The position numbers were made by a program, and so were the translations under genes. From NCBI RefSeq assembly GCF_001870435.1, contig NZ_MDDR01000025.1, forward strand, positions 124,001 through 188,000: a stretch of 64,000 nucleotides of DNA, given 5' to 3'. Shown piece after piece: positions 8,777 through 17,406 of the stretch. The number at the start of each line of letters is the position of its first letter. Position 1 is the stretch's first letter. The notes below the pieces were generated by a model, which had not been told where the DNA came from, made no database searches, and worked only from the letters and a program-made list of their open reading frames with translations. This DNA is from Pseudomonas costantinii. GTDB lineage: Bacteria; Pseudomonadota; Gammaproteobacteria; Pseudomonadales; Pseudomonadaceae.

Positions 8777-9376
8777 TCAAGCGCTGATCAATTGATAGGC
8801 CACGCTGAACATCATCGCGGCGACTAAAAGGTCCAACAGCCGCCAGGTGGCGGGGCGTGCCAGCCAGGGTGCCAGCCACGCCGCCCCGAGCGCCAGGGTG
8901 GCAAACCACAGGAACGACGCACTGGCGGCACCGGCCACATAGGCACCCGGTTCAGTTTGTTGGGCGCCCAATGAGCCAATCAGCAGCACCGTATCCAGAT
9001 ACACATGGGGATTAAGCAGTGTCACCGCCAGGGCACTGAGCATCACGACCCGCAATGAGCGCACCTTGAGGTTTCCTCCTTGCTCCAGGCTTTGTTTCGA
9101 AAACGCCCGACGCAGCGCCAGGGTGCCGTACCACAACAGGAAAGCCGCGCCGCCCCAGCGGGCAATCGCCAGCAACAGCGGGTTTTGCGCCAATACCGTC
9201 GCGAGGCCAAATACCCCGGCAGCCACCAGCAATGCATCGCACACAACACACAGTGCCGCGACGGGCAGGTGATGTTCACGGCGCAGGCTTTGCGCCAGCA
9301 CAAAAGCATTCTGGGTGCCGATCGCCATGATCAGGCCGAGGGCCACCAATAGCCCGTTCACATAGCTCTGCCACAT
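8777..9376 (-). CDS. argO: LysE/ArgO-family amino-acid exporter
   Basis: Inner-membrane exporter of basic amino acids (arginine/lysine), 199 aa with about six hydrophobic segments. The N-terminus GLIMAIGTQNAFVLAQSLRR and the motif LLNPHVYLDTVLLIGS are characteristic of LysE/ArgO. It begins 5 nt after the stop of the ACT-domain gene, so the two are co-transcribed. The divergent argP gene encodes the regulator known to activate argO in E. coli, which fits an export circuit here. Confidence 0.9.
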   Translation of the reverse strand: MWQSYVNGLLVALGLIMAIGTQNAFVLAQSLRREHHLPVAALCVVCDALLVAAGVFGLATVLAQNPLLLAIARWGGAAFLLWYGTLALRRAFSKQSLEQGGNLKVRSLRVVMLSALAVTLLNPHVYLDTVLLIGSLGAQQTEPGAYVAGAASASFLWFATLALGAAWLAPWLARPATWRLLDLLVAAMMFSVAYQLISA

Positions 9377-9381
9377 AGGAA

Positions 9382-9783
9382 TTACTCCGTGTCCGCTGCC
9401 AGTTGCCGCAGTACGCCCATTGCGCGCTCGGCATCGGTACGGCCGACAAACAGATGGTCGTGGTAATAGCCGGCAATCACGTTGCAACTGATGCCAGCTT
9501 TGCCCAGCGCGCCGGCGAACGCGGCGGTCAGGCCTACGGCTTCGAGGGCTGAATGCACATTCAGGGTGATCCACGCGGCGATGTACTCGAAGGCCAATCC
9601 TGCCTGTTCTGCCTGTTGGCGCTCGACAATCAGCGTCAGCCCTTCCTGTTCGCGAAAGCTTCCGATCACCTCGCAACCTGGCGGGATGCGGTTGTCGGGC
9701 AGGGTGCAGAACACATAATCGCCGTCATTCAGATGCGGGCTCATGCTGCGCAGCAGGGTTGCCAGGGCGGTTTCGCCAGCCAT
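9382..9783 (-). CDS. ACT-domain protein
   Basis: Small cytosolic protein (133 aa) with a tandem ACT-like fold, the type that binds amino acids. The start at 9783 follows AAGGA. Features include GDYVFCTLP, the central ITLNVHSALEAVGLTAAF stretch and GYYHDHLFVGRTDAERAM. It is first in a two-gene operon with the amino-acid exporter and divergent from argP, matching the PA4364 position. It probably senses or buffers an amino acid handled by the exporter; this role is inference from context. Confidence 0.8.
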   Translation of the reverse strand: MAGETALATLLRSMSPHLNDGDYVFCTLPDNRIPPGCEVIGSFREQEGLTLIVERQQAEQAGLAFEYIAAWITLNVHSALEAVGLTAAFAGALGKAGISCNVIAGYYHDHLFVGRTDAERAMGVLRQLAADTE

Positions 9784-9882
9784 GTGAGGATTCCTTTTAA
9801 AGAGAGAAGCAATGCTGGCCATTCTCACGGGCTAAGCTGTATAAGAAAAACCAATATTACTGATCGCTCATTAGAGAAACTG

Positions 9883-10776
9883 ATGTTCGACTATAAATTG
9901 CTTTCTGCCCTGGCGGCGATCGTGGAGCAGGCTGGCTTCGAACGTGGTGCACAGGTGCTGGGGTTGTCGCAGTCGGCGATCTCCCAGCGCATCAAGCTGT
10001 TGGAAGCGCGTATTGGCCAGCCGGTGTTGGTGCGGGCTACACCGCCGACGCCCACGGATATCGGCCGACGCCTGCTCAACCACGTGCAGCAGGTGCGGTT
10101 GTTGGAGCGCGACCTGCAAAGCCAAGTGCCGGCGCTGGACGAGGAGGGCATGCCCGAGCGGCTACGCATCGCCTTGAATGCCGACAGCCTCGCCACGTGG
10201 TGGGCAGAGGCTGTCAGCGGTTTTTGCGCCGACCAACATTTGCTGCTGGACTTGGTGGTGGAAGACCAGACTGTCGGCCTCAAGCGCATGCGCGCCGGTG
10301 AAGTGGCGGCCTGTATCTGTGCCAGCGAACGACCCGTGGCCGGAGCGCGTAGCCTGTTGCTTGGCGCCATGCGCTATCGGGCGTTGGCCAGCCCGGCCTT
10401 TATTGCCCGGCATTTCCCTGAAGGCGTGCGTGCCGATCAATTGGCGCGAACGCCAGCGCTGGTATTCGGCCCGGATGATTTCCTGCAACACCGCTACCTG
10501 GCTTCTCTGGGTGTAGATGGTGGTTTCGAACACCATTTATGCCCCTCGTCCGAAGGTTTTATCCGGCTTACAGAAGCCGGTTTGGGCTGGGGCCTGGTGC
10601 CTGAATTGCAGGTGCGCGACCAGTTGGAAACGGGCGTTTTAGTCGAGTTATTGCCAGATAAGCCCATCGATGTGCCGCTGTACTGGCATCATTGGCGCAG
10701 TGGCGGGCAACTGTTGGGCCTGTTGACCGACCATCTGGCCCAGGCGTGTGGCCAATGGTTGGTGCCGTTGGAGTGA
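9883..10776 (+). CDS. argP: LysR-type regulator ArgP (IciA)
   Basis: LysR-family activator (297 aa) that in E. coli responds to lysine/arginine and controls argO. The N-terminal winged helix reads LSALAAIVEQAGFERGAQVL then LSQSAISQRIKLLEARIGQP, the typical ArgP recognition helix, followed by an effector domain from about residue 95 to the end. The ATG at 9883 opens with MFDYKLLSALAAIVEQ, the expected ArgP start, and sits 99 bp from the divergent ACT-gene start. Both promoters and operators must lie in that gap. Confidence 0.92.
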   Translation: MFDYKLLSALAAIVEQAGFERGAQVLGLSQSAISQRIKLLEARIGQPVLVRATPPTPTDIGRRLLNHVQQVRLLERDLQSQVPALDEEGMPERLRIALNADSLATWWAEAVSGFCADQHLLLDLVVEDQTVGLKRMRAGEVAACICASERPVAGARSLLLGAMRYRALASPAFIARHFPEGVRADQLARTPALVFGPDDFLQHRYLASLGVDGGFEHHLCPSSEGFIRLTEAGLGWGLVPELQVRDQLETGVLVELLPDKPIDVPLYWHHWRSGGQLLGLLTDHLAQACGQWLVPLE

Positions 10777-10828
10777 TGGCGGGCGTCAAGGCAACAGCGA
10801 TGAAAAACGAAAGAACACGGGGTAATAC

Positions 10829-11827
10829 ATGAAAATTCTGGTCACCGGCGCAAGCGGCTTCATCGGCGGACGCTTCGCGCGTTTCGCTCTGGAGCAGGGC
10901 CTGGACGTGCGGGTCAACGGGCGGCGCGCTGAAGGTGTAGAGCACCTGATACGGCGCGGTGCCGAGTTTATCCAGGGTGATCTGAATGATGCCGACCTGG
11001 TGCGCGACCTGTGCCGTGACGTCGAAGCCGTTGTGCACTGCGCTGGTGCCGTCGGGCTGTGGGGGCGGTATCAGGACTTCCACCAAGGCAATGTGCTGGT
11101 GACCGAAAACGTCGTGGAAGCGTGCCTTAAACAACGGGTCCGGCGCTTGGTGCACCTGTCGTCACCGTCGATCTACTTTGACGGTCGCGACCACCTGGGG
11201 CTGACCGAAGAGCAAGTGCCCAAACGCTTCAAACATCCCTACGCCGCCACCAAATATCTGGCGGAGCAAAAGGTGTTCGGTGCCCAAGAGTTCGGCCTTG
11301 AAGTACTGGCACTGCGTCCGCGTTTTGTCACCGGCGCCGGTGATATGAGCATCTTCCCGCGCCTGCTGAAGATGCAGCGCAAGAACCGCCTGGCCATCGT
11401 CGGTGACGGCCTGAACAAGGTCGACTTCACCAGTGTGCACAACCTCAACGAAGCGTTGCTCAGCAGTTTGCTGGCGACCGGCTCGGCGTTGGGCAAGGCC
11501 TACAACATCAGCAACGGCACGCCGGTGCCGGTGTGGGATGTGGTGAACTATGTGATGCGTCAGATGGACCTGCCCCAGGTCACCCGTTATCGATCCTACG
11601 GTTTGTCCTACAGCGTGGCCGCGTTGAACGAGGCATTCTGTGCGATGTGGCCGGGGCGACCGGAGCCGGCGTTGTCGCGGCTGGGCATGCAGGTGATGAA
11701 CAAAGATTTCACCCTCGACATCAGTCGAGCGAGGCATTATCTCGATTACGAGCCCAAGGTCAGCCTGTGGACTGCCCTCGACGAGTTTTGCGGTTGGTGG
11801 AAAGCCCACGACCCGGGGCTAAAGTAA
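10829..11827 (+). CDS. NAD(P)-dependent epimerase/dehydratase (extended SDR, 3-beta-HSD-like)
   Basis: Extended short-chain dehydrogenase of 332 aa. The Rossmann motif TGASGFIG is at residues 6-13; DLNDADLV and the HCAGAVGLWG strand follow. The catalytic Tyr-x-x-x-Lys is YAATK, with an upstream LSSPSIYF serine strand. The arrangement resembles 3-beta-hydroxysteroid dehydrogenase/isomerase-like and NSDHL-like proteins. Substrate unknown. It follows argP by 52 bp and may share its transcript, as in the PA4363-PA4361 order. Confidence 0.8.
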   Translation: MKILVTGASGFIGGRFARFALEQGLDVRVNGRRAEGVEHLIRRGAEFIQGDLNDADLVRDLCRDVEAVVHCAGAVGLWGRYQDFHQGNVLVTENVVEACLKQRVRRLVHLSSPSIYFDGRDHLGLTEEQVPKRFKHPYAATKYLAEQKVFGAQEFGLEVLALRPRFVTGAGDMSIFPRLLKMQRKNRLAIVGDGLNKVDFTSVHNLNEALLSSLLATGSALGKAYNISNGTPVPVWDVVNYVMRQMDLPQVTRYRSYGLSYSVAALNEAFCAMWPGRPEPALSRLGMQVMNKDFTLDISRARHYLDYEPKVSLWTALDEFCGWWKAHDPGLK

Positions 11828-11954
11828 GCTCACAAGCAGCAACACATCAGGAACCGAATGGGTGGTTCCGGGTCGATCAATGCGGTGGGAACGCGGTTTA
11901 TACTCCGGTTGCTCGGCTTTCCACATAGCCATCTCATTGATTCAAGGTTGATTC

Positions 11955-12800
11955 ATGCGTAACGATGCTAAAGACGATTTCGACAATGTTCCCAGCCTGC
12001 GGGCCGACCACGGGGACGATGATGATTTCGAGCCGACTCCCGCGACATCGGTGCGCTCGAGCAATACCAAAGTGGTCAAGGTCAAGAGCGCCAGCACCGG
12101 CCCGCTGTGGGCATTGGTCGGCGCGCTGCTGATCGCCTTCGCGGGCCTCGCCTGGTGGAGCTTTCAGCAGATTTCCCTGATGGGTCAGCAACTGGTCGCC
12201 ACCCAGGAAAGCTTCGCGCGCATCAGCGAAGAAGCGGCGGGGCGCTTGCAGGATATTTCCGGCAAGGTCGTGGCCAGTGAGGCCAGCGTGAACACCGGCA
12301 GTGAAGCGCTCAAGTTGCAGATCAAGCAGTTGGAAACTCAGCTGCTGGAACAGGGCAAGCAGCAAGTCGGTGTCGCCGGCCAGACCACTGCGCTGGACCA
12401 GCGCCTGGCGCAAATGACGGCCGGCACCACTGACCTGTCGAACGCGAATGCCAAGCTGCAAGGTCAAGTCCAGGCCCTGACCGAGGCGGTGGCAACCCTC
12501 AAAGCGGTACAGGGTGACGCGGGTAAGCGCGATACCGAGATCAAGGACTTGTCCGCCGACGTGGCCGCCCTGAAGAAACAGGGTAACCCGGCTGCGGCCA
12601 TTGCCCGTCTCGAACAGGACCTGGTCGTGCTCAAAAGTGCTCAAGACAGCCAGCCGGTAAATAGCGATGTGCCGACCAACAAAGAGTTTGACGTGTTCCG
12701 CATCCAGACCACCCGCAACATCACTACCTTGCAGAGCCAGGTGCAGAACCTGAATCAGCGCCTCAATGCGCCAGCAGCTGTCACGCCGCTCGGTCAATAA
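11955..12800 (+). CDS. Single-pass membrane protein with long coiled coil
   Basis: Protein of unknown function, 281 aa. The N-terminal 55 residues are acidic (GDDDDFEP) and cytosolic. One TM helix at about 55-76 (LWALVGALLIAFAGLAWW) follows a basic stretch, so the C-terminal part should be periplasmic. Residues 80-270 are Gln/Leu/Ala-rich heptads typical of a coiled coil. Layout suggests a structural or tethering protein of the envelope. It ends directly before the palindrome that precedes the sugar block, so that is probably an operon border. Confidence 0.75.
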   Translation: MRNDAKDDFDNVPSLRADHGDDDDFEPTPATSVRSSNTKVVKVKSASTGPLWALVGALLIAFAGLAWWSFQQISLMGQQLVATQESFARISEEAAGRLQDISGKVVASEASVNTGSEALKLQIKQLETQLLEQGKQQVGVAGQTTALDQRLAQMTAGTTDLSNANAKLQGQVQALTEAVATLKAVQGDAGKRDTEIKDLSADVAALKKQGNPAAAIARLEQDLVVLKSAQDSQPVNSDVPTNKEFDVFRIQTTRNITTLQSQVQNLNQRLNAPAAVTPLGQ

Positions 12801-12808
12801 GCCTGGTC

Positions 12809-12880
12809 GGGAAATGTCACCGTCCGGTGACATTTCCCATCCCCTTCGTTACTTGCCCTCGTCCCGCCCTTGTTTAGACT
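12809..12880 (+). promoter_or_regulatory. Palindromic operator plus promoter upstream of the AGE isomerase gene
   Basis: A perfect 13-bp-arm palindrome (AAATGTCACC-GTCC-GGTGACATTT core, 12809-12838) lies 29-30 bp before a -35-like TTGCCC (12853-12858). A 16-bp spacer separates this from a -10-like TAGACT (12875-12880). The same layout recurs upstream of gtsA at 14158-14224 with identical spacing, which makes it a shared regulatory unit. The operator centre would lie near -63, a position typical of an activator. The palindrome has no T-run, so a terminator is less likely. Confidence 0.65.
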
Positions 12881-12914
12881 CCGGTCATCCCACAAAAAAT
12901 AATAAGGGCTACCC

Positions 12915-14174
12915 ATGACTACGCAACCACTGCCTGCCAGCAGTTGGCTGAACGCACCTGCCCATCACGCTTGGCTCGCCAATGAAGGCCAGCGCTTGCT
13001 GTCATTCGCCAAAGCCTCTCGTCTGCCTGACGGTTTTGGCAACCTGGATGACAAAGGCCAACTGCCGGCCGATGCCCACGCCGAAACCATGAACACCGCT
13101 CGCATGACCCACAGCTTCGCCATGGCCCATGCCATGGGGTTGCCGGGTTACGCCGAGCTGGTGGCACATGGCGTTGCGGCCCTCAGTGGCCCGTTGCGCG
13201 ATAGTGAGCATGGCGGTTGGTTCGCAGCTCCCCGAGCACTCGATGGCAATAGTGGCAAGGCTGCTTACTTGCATGCCTTCGTGGCCCTGGCTGCCAGCTC
13301 TGCGGTCGTGGCTGGTGCGCCCGGCGCGCAAAGCCTGTTGACCGACGCCGTGCATATCATTGACCAGTTCTTCTGGAGCGAGGAGGAGGGCGTAATGCTC
13401 GAATCCTTTGCCCAGGACTGGACCGCTGTCGAAACCTATCGCGGCGCCAACAGCAACATGCACGCCACTGAAGCTTTCCTGGCCCTGGCCGATGTCACCG
13501 GTGACACCCGCTGGCTCGACCGTGCTTTGCGCATCGTGGAGCGTGTGATTCACACCCACGCCGTCGGCAACCGGTTCATGGTGATCGAGCATTTTGACGC
13601 CCAGTGGAACCCCTTGCTCGGCTACAACGAAGACAACCCTGCCGACGGCTTCCGACCCTACGGCATCACCCCCGGCCACGGTTTCGAATGGGCGCGGCTG
13701 GTGCTGCACCTGGAAGCCGCACGCCTGCAAGCCGGGCTGGCCACGCCGGACTGGCTGGTGACCGACGCCAAGGGCTTATTCGCCAGTGCCTGCGAATACG
13801 CCTGGGCTGTAGATGGCGCCCCCGGCATCGTCTACACGCTGGACTGGAACCAACGCCCGGTGGTGCGCGAACGCCTGCACTGGACCCATGCCGAAGCCAG
13901 CGCCGCTGCCCAGGCGTTGCTCAAACGCACCTCTGATGCGCATTACGAAACCTGGTACCGGCGCTTCTGGGAGTTTTGCGAAACTCACTTTATCGACCGT
14001 ATCCACGGCAGTTGGCACCACGAACTCAGTCCGCACAACCAGCCCAGCAGCAAAATCTGGGGCGGCAAACCAGACCTGTACCATGCCTGGCAAGCGGTCG
14101 TGCTGCCTGCACTACCCTTGGCACCCAGCATGGCCAGTGCATTGGGCGCTGGGCGTTATGTCACCAGGTGGTGA
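12915..14174 (+). CDS. AGE-family sugar isomerase/epimerase (D-mannose isomerase-like)
   Basis: Cytosolic (alpha/alpha)6-barrel enzyme of the N-acylglucosamine 2-epimerase family, 419 aa, most like bacterial D-mannose isomerases that interconvert mannose and fructose. Visible conserved sites: NTARMTHSFA, HGGWFAAP, RGANSNMHATEAFLALADVT, GITPGHGFEWARL and HGSWHHEL, which supply the barrel's His and Arg residues. It precedes the glucose ABC transporter genes and shares their promoter architecture, which points to joint control by the same sugar signal. An A-rich stretch (ACAAAAAATAATAAGG) just before the start could be a Crc/Hfq target. Confidence 0.85.
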   Translation: MTTQPLPASSWLNAPAHHAWLANEGQRLLSFAKASRLPDGFGNLDDKGQLPADAHAETMNTARMTHSFAMAHAMGLPGYAELVAHGVAALSGPLRDSEHGGWFAAPRALDGNSGKAAYLHAFVALAASSAVVAGAPGAQSLLTDAVHIIDQFFWSEEEGVMLESFAQDWTAVETYRGANSNMHATEAFLALADVTGDTRWLDRALRIVERVIHTHAVGNRFMVIEHFDAQWNPLLGYNEDNPADGFRPYGITPGHGFEWARLVLHLEAARLQAGLATPDWLVTDAKGLFASACEYAWAVDGAPGIVYTLDWNQRPVVRERLHWTHAEASAAAQALLKRTSDAHYETWYRRFWEFCETHFIDRIHGSWHHELSPHNQPSSKIWGGKPDLYHAWQAVVLPALPLAPSMASALGAGRYVTRW

Positions 14175-14224
14175 CATTTGTACGTCCCTTTGTTACCTGC
14201 GCCTTAAACATCCCTGTTTAAACT
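14158..14224 (+). promoter_or_regulatory. Palindromic operator plus promoter upstream of gtsA
   Basis: Second copy of the unit at 12809-12880. Palindrome ATGTCACC-AGGT-GGTGACAT (14158-14177) overlaps the stop codon of the isomerase gene; CTGCGC (14197-14202), 16-bp spacer and TAAACT (14219-14224) form the promoter. Centre-to-(-35) distance is the same as upstream, and TGTTTAaACTCCG around the -10 is nearly identical. Confidence 0.65.
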
Positions 14225-14256
14225 CCGTGCAGCGCAAGCTCTAGACTTGCATGCAT

Positions 14257-14269
14257 AACAACAAAAAAA
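14257..14269 (+). promoter_or_regulatory. CA-motif (Crc/Hfq-type) ahead of gtsA
   Basis: AACAACAAAAAAA directly precedes GG of the gtsA ribosome-binding site. It matches the AAnAAnAA pattern bound by Hfq/Crc in pseudomonads for catabolite repression. Inference from the motif and the gene's role. Confidence 0.55.
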
Positions 14270-14278
14270 GGTACTCAG

Positions 14279-15565
14279 ATGAACGCGATTAATCGCCTCG
14301 CCGTCGCTATTTCCATTGCCTCGTTGTTTCCCCTCAGTGCATTTGCCGCCGACTCGAAAGGGACGGTTGAAGTTGTGCATTGGTGGACCTCCGGCGGTGA
14401 GAAAGCGGCTGTAGATGTCCTGAAGGCCCAAGTTGAGAAAGACGGCTTCACCTGGAAAGACGGTGCCGTCGCAGGTGGCGGTGGCGCCACGGCCATGACC
14501 GTGTTGAAAAGCCGCGCGGTTGCCGGCAACCCACCAGGCGTTGCTCAGATCAAAGGCCCGGACATCCAGGAATGGGCGTCGACTGGCCTGCTCGACACTG
14601 ACGTCTTGAAAGACGTGGCCAAAGAAGAGAAGTGGGATTCCCTGCTCGACAAGAAAGTCTCCGATACCGTGAAGTACGAAGGCAACTACGTTGCCGTACC
14701 GGTCAATATCCACCGCGTGAACTGGCTGTGGATCAACCCGGAAGTCTTCAAGAAAGCCGGTATCACCAAGAACCCAACCACCCTCGAAGAATTCTACGCA
14801 GCCGGCGACAAGCTGAAAGCTGCGGGCTTCATTGCGCTCGCCCACGGTGGCCAGCCTTGGCAGGACAGCACTGTATTCGAAGCCGTCGTATTGTCGGTGA
14901 TGGGTGCAGATGGCTACAAGAAAGCCCTGGTTGACCTGGATAACGCTGCGCTGACCGGCCCGGAAATGGTCAAGTCGCTCACCGAGCTGAAGAAAGTCGC
15001 GACCTACATGGACGTCGACGGTAAAGGCCAGGACTGGAACCTCGAAGCAGGCAAGGTCATCAATGGCAAGGCCGGCATGCAGATCATGGGTGACTGGGCC
15101 AAGTCCGAGTGGACCGCGGCCAAGAAAGTCGCCGGCAAGGACTACGAGTGCGTAGCCTTCCCAGGCACCGACAAAGCCTTCACCTACAACATCGACTCCC
15201 TGGCGGTGTTCAAGCAGAAAGACAAAGGCACTGCTGCGGGTCAGCAAGACATCGCCAAAGTCGTGCTGGGTGAAAACTTCCAGAAAGTCTTCAGCATCAA
15301 CAAGGGTTCGATCCCGGTGCGGACTGACATGCTGGAAAAAATGGCCTCCTACGGTTTCGACTCTTGCGCCCAGACCGCAGCCAAAGACTTCCTGGCTGAC
15401 GCCAAGACCGGCGGCCTGCAACCAAGCATGGCGCACAACATGGCCACTACCCTGGCGGTGCAAGGTGCGTTCTTTGATGTCGTGACCAACTTCATCAACG
15501 ACCCGAAAGCCGACCCGGCCGACACCGCCAAGAAACTTGGCGCTGCGATCAAGTCTGCCAAGTAA
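14279..15565 (+). CDS. gtsA: Glucose ABC transporter, periplasmic binding protein GtsA
   Basis: Periplasmic sugar-binding protein of 428 aa (family 1 SBP). A Sec signal peptide runs to AFA-AD at about residue 23. The mature start [20 protein letters not shown] is the classic GtsA/GltB sequence. It delivers glucose (and in some strains mannose) to GtsB/GtsC. It is first in gtsABCD-oprB, has its own palindromic operator and promoter, and a CA-rich leader. Full length; no oddities. Confidence 0.93.
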   Translation: MNAINRLAVAISIASLFPLSAFAADSKGTVEVVHWWTSGGEKAAVDVLKAQVEKDGFTWKDGAVAGGGGATAMTVLKSRAVAGNPPGVAQIKGPDIQEWASTGLLDTDVLKDVAKEEKWDSLLDKKVSDTVKYEGNYVAVPVNIHRVNWLWINPEVFKKAGITKNPTTLEEFYAAGDKLKAAGFIALAHGGQPWQDSTVFEAVVLSVMGADGYKKALVDLDNAALTGPEMVKSLTELKKVATYMDVDGKGQDWNLEAGKVINGKAGMQIMGDWAKSEWTAAKKVAGKDYECVAFPGTDKAFTYNIDSLAVFKQKDKGTAAGQQDIAKVVLGENFQKVFSINKGSIPVRTDMLEKMASYGFDSCAQTAAKDFLADAKTGGLQPSMAHNMATTLAVQGAFFDVVTNFINDPKADPADTAKKLGAAIKSAK

Positions 15566-15657
15566 CGGTTAGCACTGCTGGTCCTTGTGAGGGGAAACCC
15601 CCTGACCCCTCACAAGGCATGCTCCTGTAGTCCTATTTACCTGTACTGGATTTTCCC

Positions 15658-16566
15658 ATGAGTTCTGTTGCTGTGTTCAGCAAGGCCTCGCCGTTCGATG
15701 CACTGCAGCGCTGGCTCCCCAAACTGGTGCTGGCGCCCAGCATGTTCATCGTTCTGGTGGGCTTTTACGGCTACATCCTGTGGACGTTCGTTCTGTCGTT
15801 CACCACCTCCACGTTCCTGCCAAGCTACAACTGGGCGGGGCTTGCGCAGTACGCGCGGTTGTTCGACAACGACCGCTGGTGGGTAGCGAGCAAGAACCTC
15901 GCGGTGTTCGGTGGCATGTTCATCGGCATCACCTTGGTGATCGGCGTGACGCTGGCGATTTTCCTCGACCAGAAAATCCGTCGCGAAGGCTTTATCCGCA
16001 CCATTTACCTGTACCCGATGGCGCTCTCGATGATCGTTACCGGTACCGCCTGGAAATGGCTGCTCAACCCGGGCATGGGCCTGGACAAACTTCTGCGGGA
16101 CTGGGGCTGGGAAGGCTTCCGTCTCGACTGGCTGATCGATCCGGACCGTGTTGTGTACTGCCTGGTCATCGCCGCAGTCTGGCAAGCCTCGGGCTTTATC
16201 ATGGCGATGTTCCTGGCTGGCCTGCGCGGTGTTGATCAGTCGATCATCCGTGCCGCCCAGATCGACGGCGCCAGCCTGCCGCGTATCTACTGGAGCGTGG
16301 TGCTGCCAAGCCTGCGTCCGGTGTTCTTCAGTGCGGTGATGATTCTTGCGCACATCGCGATCAAGAGCTTCGACCTGGTGGCGGCGATGACGGCCGGTGG
16401 TCCGGGCTACTCGTCCGACTTGCCTGCGATGTTCATGTACTCGTTCACCTTCAGTCGTGGCCAGATGGGCATGGGCTCGGCCAGTGCAATCCTGATGCTC
16501 GGCGCGATCCTCGCGATCATCGTGCCTTACCTGTACTCCGAGCTGAGGACCAAGCGTAATGACTAG
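15658..16566 (+). CDS. gtsB: Glucose ABC transporter permease GtsB
   Basis: Inner-membrane permease, 302 aa with six predicted helices, MalF/UgpA type. The EAA loop that contacts the ATPase is visible as RAAQIDGASLPRIYWSVVLP. The start overlaps a weak GC-poor leader after a 92-bp gap from gtsA. Its last 8 bases overlap gtsC, so the two are translationally coupled. Acts with GtsC, GtsD and GtsA. Confidence 0.93.
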   Translation: MSSVAVFSKASPFDALQRWLPKLVLAPSMFIVLVGFYGYILWTFVLSFTTSTFLPSYNWAGLAQYARLFDNDRWWVASKNLAVFGGMFIGITLVIGVTLAIFLDQKIRREGFIRTIYLYPMALSMIVTGTAWKWLLNPGMGLDKLLRDWGWEGFRLDWLIDPDRVVYCLVIAAVWQASGFIMAMFLAGLRGVDQSIIRAAQIDGASLPRIYWSVVLPSLRPVFFSAVMILAHIAIKSFDLVAAMTAGGPGYSSDLPAMFMYSFTFSRGQMGMGSASAILMLGAILAIIVPYLYSELRTKRND

Positions 16567-17404
16567 TCTCGCTTCCAAACCTTCCATCAGCCTGAGTCGC
16601 ATCGCGATTTACGCGGTGCTGATCCTCGCCGTGTTGTTGTACCTGGTGCCGCTGGTGGTGATGTTGCTGACCAGCTTCAAGACCCCGGAAGACATCAGCA
16701 CCGGCAACCTGCTGAGCTGGCCGACCGTGGTTACCGGCATTGGTTGGGTCAAGGCCTGGGCCACCGTCGATGGCTACTTCTGGAACTCGATCAAGATCAC
16801 CGTTCCGGCGGTAATGATCTCCACTGCCATCGGTGCGTTGAACGGCTACGTGCTGTCGTTCTGGCGCTTCAAAGGCTCGCAGTTGTTCTTCGGTTTGCTG
16901 TTGTTCGGCTGCTTCCTGCCGTTCCAGACCGTGCTGCTGCCGGCATCGTTCACCCTTGGCAAGATGGGCCTGGCCAGCACCACCACGGGCCTGGTGTTTA
17001 TACATGTGGTCTACGGCCTGGCGTTCACCACGCTGTTCTTCCGCAACTACTACGTGAGCATTCCGGATGCGCTGATCAAGGCGGCACGCCTGGATGGTGC
17101 CGGTTTCTTCACCATCTTCCGTCTGATCATCCTGCCGATGTCGACCCCGATCATCATGGTCTGCCTGATCTGGCAGTTCACCCAGATCTGGAACGACTTC
17201 CTGTTCGGTGTGGTGTTCTCCAGCGGCGACTCCCAGCCCATTACGGTGGCGCTGAACAACCTGGTCAACACCAGCACCGGGGCCAAGGAATATAACGTGG
17301 ATATGGCGGCGGCGATGATCGCCGGGCTGCCGACCCTGCTGGTCTATGTGATCGCAGGCAAGTATTTCGTGCGCGGCCTCACGGCCGGCGCGGTCAAGGG
17401 GTAA
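16559..17404 (+). CDS. gtsC: Glucose ABC transporter permease GtsC
   Basis: Second permease subunit, 281 aa, MalG/UgpE type with six helices. EAA motif KAARLDGAGFFTIFRLIILP in the C-terminal half; the end AGKYFVRGLTAGAVKG is the family's characteristic tail. Overlaps gtsB by 8 bp and is followed after 2 bp by gtsD. Confidence 0.93.
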   Translation: MTSLASKPSISLSRIAIYAVLILAVLLYLVPLVVMLLTSFKTPEDISTGNLLSWPTVVTGIGWVKAWATVDGYFWNSIKITVPAVMISTAIGALNGYVLSFWRFKGSQLFFGLLLFGCFLPFQTVLLPASFTLGKMGLASTTTGLVFIHVVYGLAFTTLFFRNYYVSIPDALIKAARLDGAGFFTIFRLIILPMSTPIIMVCLIWQFTQIWNDFLFGVVFSSGDSQPITVALNNLVNTSTGAKEYNVDMAAAMIAGLPTLLVYVIAGKYFVRGLTAGAVKG

Positions 17405-17406
17405 TC

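Noticed and set aside
12809-12838. Rho-independent terminator of the coiled-coil gene
   Set aside because: Stem is good but there is no T-run, and a second copy upstream of gtsA at fixed promoter distance favours an operator.
14204-15463. 419-aa minus-strand ORF
   Set aside because: Antisense of gtsA; the true gene has a signal peptide and SBP fold.
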